This document shows, one piece after another, positions 5,372 to 6,178 of a DNA stretch of 6,178 nt. Source of the DNA: Chromatiales bacterium (GTDB taxonomy: Bacteria; Pseudomonadota; Gammaproteobacteria; Steroidobacterales; GCA-2729495); assembly GCA_030614035.1 (NCBI GenBank), contig JAUWKW010000091.1:1-6178 (forward strand). Reading direction: 5' to 3'. A program made the position numbers and the translations under genes. How positions within the stretch are numbered: the first letter of the stretch is position 1; the number at the start of each line of letters is the position of its first letter. The notes under the pieces were generated by a model. The model did no database searches and was not told where the DNA came from. It saw nothing but the letters and a program-made list of their open reading frames with translations.

Positions 5372-6178
5372 ATGAATGCGGCAGAAACAGAGCGCAGACC
5401 GCGAATTGTTATTGTTGGCGCGGGATTTGGCGGATTGTTTGCGGCCAAGTCCTTGTCCGGGCTGCAGGCAGATATCATCGTCATCGATCGGCACAATTAT
5501 CATCTGTTCCAGCCGCTACTTTATCAAGTTGCCACGGCCGGGCTGCCGCCGTCGGATATAGCTTGGCCAATCCGCTCAATACTCAGTCGCCAGAAAAATG
5601 TATCGGTGCTGTTGGATGAGGTTACGGATGTTGATACCGAGCAGCAGCGCGTAGTACTTGGCGATGAGTCCATTGGGTATGACTATCTGCTTCTGGCTAC
5701 CGGCGCAAAACATTCCTATTTTGGCCAGGAAGATTGGGCTGCAGTAGCGTCGGGACTGAAGACTATTGATGACGCGACACTTGTTCGCCGTCAAATTCTA
5801 ATGGCCTTCGAAAAAGCAGAGACGACGACCGATGGTGCAAGGCTAGACCGGCTCATGCGGTTTGTCATTGTCGGCGGTGGCCCAACCGGAGTGGAACTTG
5901 CGGGAACCATAGCGGAGCTTGCGCATTTCACCCTTGCCGCGGACTTTCGCCGCATCGATGCGCGCAGCGCCCATGTGATTCTCGTGGAAGCCGGGCCGCG
6001 GATTCTGCCTGTTTTCGATGCATCGCTGTCGGAATACGCCCGCCAGTCACTGGAAAAGTTGGGCGTCACTGTTCGCTTGGGCTCGCCCGTCACTGGATGC
6101 GACAGCGACGGCGTCACGATCGGGGAAGAAAGAATCTTCGCAGCGACGGTTATCTGGGCGGCGGGCGTTGTGGCATCA
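5372..6178 (+). CDS. ndh: Type II NADH:quinone dehydrogenase (NDH-2), N-terminal 269 residues, cut by window end
   Basis: Peripheral membrane flavoprotein that passes electrons from NADH to quinone without pumping protons. The first Rossmann motif for FAD is GAGFGG (16-21) after RIVIV, followed by VIDRHNYHLFQPLLYQVATAGL, a hallmark of the NDH-2 family. DYLLLATGA (104-112) is the usual FAD-domain ATG motif. GGGPTGVELAG (168-178) is the second dinucleotide site, for NADH. The end reads into the VIWAAGV motif. A full protein has about 400-450 residues, so the last third, with the membrane-anchoring end, is missing. ATG at 5372 fits the family N-terminus, but no clear Shine-Dalgarno precedes it; in-frame GTG codons at 5363 and 5330 are alternatives, and the frame stays open back to 5213. 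It is isolated from the upstream gene by a terminator. Confidence 0.94.
   Translation, partial: MNAAETERRPRIVIVGAGFGGLFAAKSLSGLQADIIVIDRHNYHLFQPLLYQVATAGLPPSDIAWPIRSILSRQKNVSVLLDEVTDVDTEQQRVVLGDESIGYDYLLLATGAKHSYFGQEDWAAVASGLKTIDDATLVRRQILMAFEKAETTTDGARLDRLMRFVIVGGGPTGVELAGTIAELAHFTLAADFRRIDARSAHVILVEAGPRILPVFDASLSEYARQSLEKLGVTVRLGSPVTGCDSDGVTIGEERIFAATVIWAAGVVAS

Noticed and set aside
5791..6117. Minus-strand open frame of 108 codons opposite NDH-2
   Set aside because: The plus strand here encodes an unmistakable NADH-binding motif and continuous NDH-2 sequence; the antisense frame has Ser/Arg/Pro-rich filler composition.
1..6178. Search for tRNA or rRNA genes, CRISPR arrays, insertion sequences, toxin-antitoxin pairs or defence genes
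   Set aside because: None was recognised: no cloverleaf, no regularly spaced repeats, no transposase and no terminal inverted repeats were seen; all long frames are accounted for by metabolic, transport and redox genes.

Overview
The window looks like an ordinary chromosomal stretch from a moderately GC-rich proteobacterium, most likely a gammaproteobacterium. This is inferred from gene families, Shine-Dalgarno sites and codon use; no ribosomal or other taxonomic marker is present. I see seven protein-coding genes, two of them cut by the window edges. I see no RNA gene, insertion sequence, CRISPR array or phage gene.

Left part (1-3743) is a divergent catabolic/transport locus. An NAD(P)-dependent aldehyde dehydrogenase is read leftwards from 400 and runs off the edge. 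It is separated by a 295-base intergenic region from a tightly packed rightward operon: an MFS organic-anion transporter of the ACS (hexuronate/galactonate-like) type, then a TRAP small permease (DctQ) and a TRAP large permease (DctM). The junctions between the three overlap or nearly overlap, so they are probably translated in a coupled way. The DctP substrate-binding protein expected of a TRAP system is not in view. The intergenic region contains a 60-base, 92% A+T island carrying the same 10-bp palindrome twice, exactly 40 bp apart. This is the best candidate for an operator controlling the divergent genes.

Middle part (3744-5240) holds a Prx5-type peroxiredoxin and a six-helix membrane protein of unknown function. 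The latter shows features reminiscent of the CopD/HemJ-like heme or copper membrane proteins. A probable intrinsic terminator follows it.

Right part (5241-6178) starts with a 9-bp perfect hairpin that looks like a repetitive extragenic palindrome, then a promoter-like site, then the first 269 residues of a type II NADH:quinone dehydrogenase (NDH-2), cut by the window end. The promoter-like 14-mer before NDH-2 recurs with one mismatch before the peroxiredoxin, suggesting similar control of two redox genes.

I find no clear novel biological system. The most distinctive items are the paired palindromes in the AT island and the MFS-DctQ-DctM arrangement without DctP. The conserved-looking hairpin and the uncharacterised membrane protein are also worth checking.
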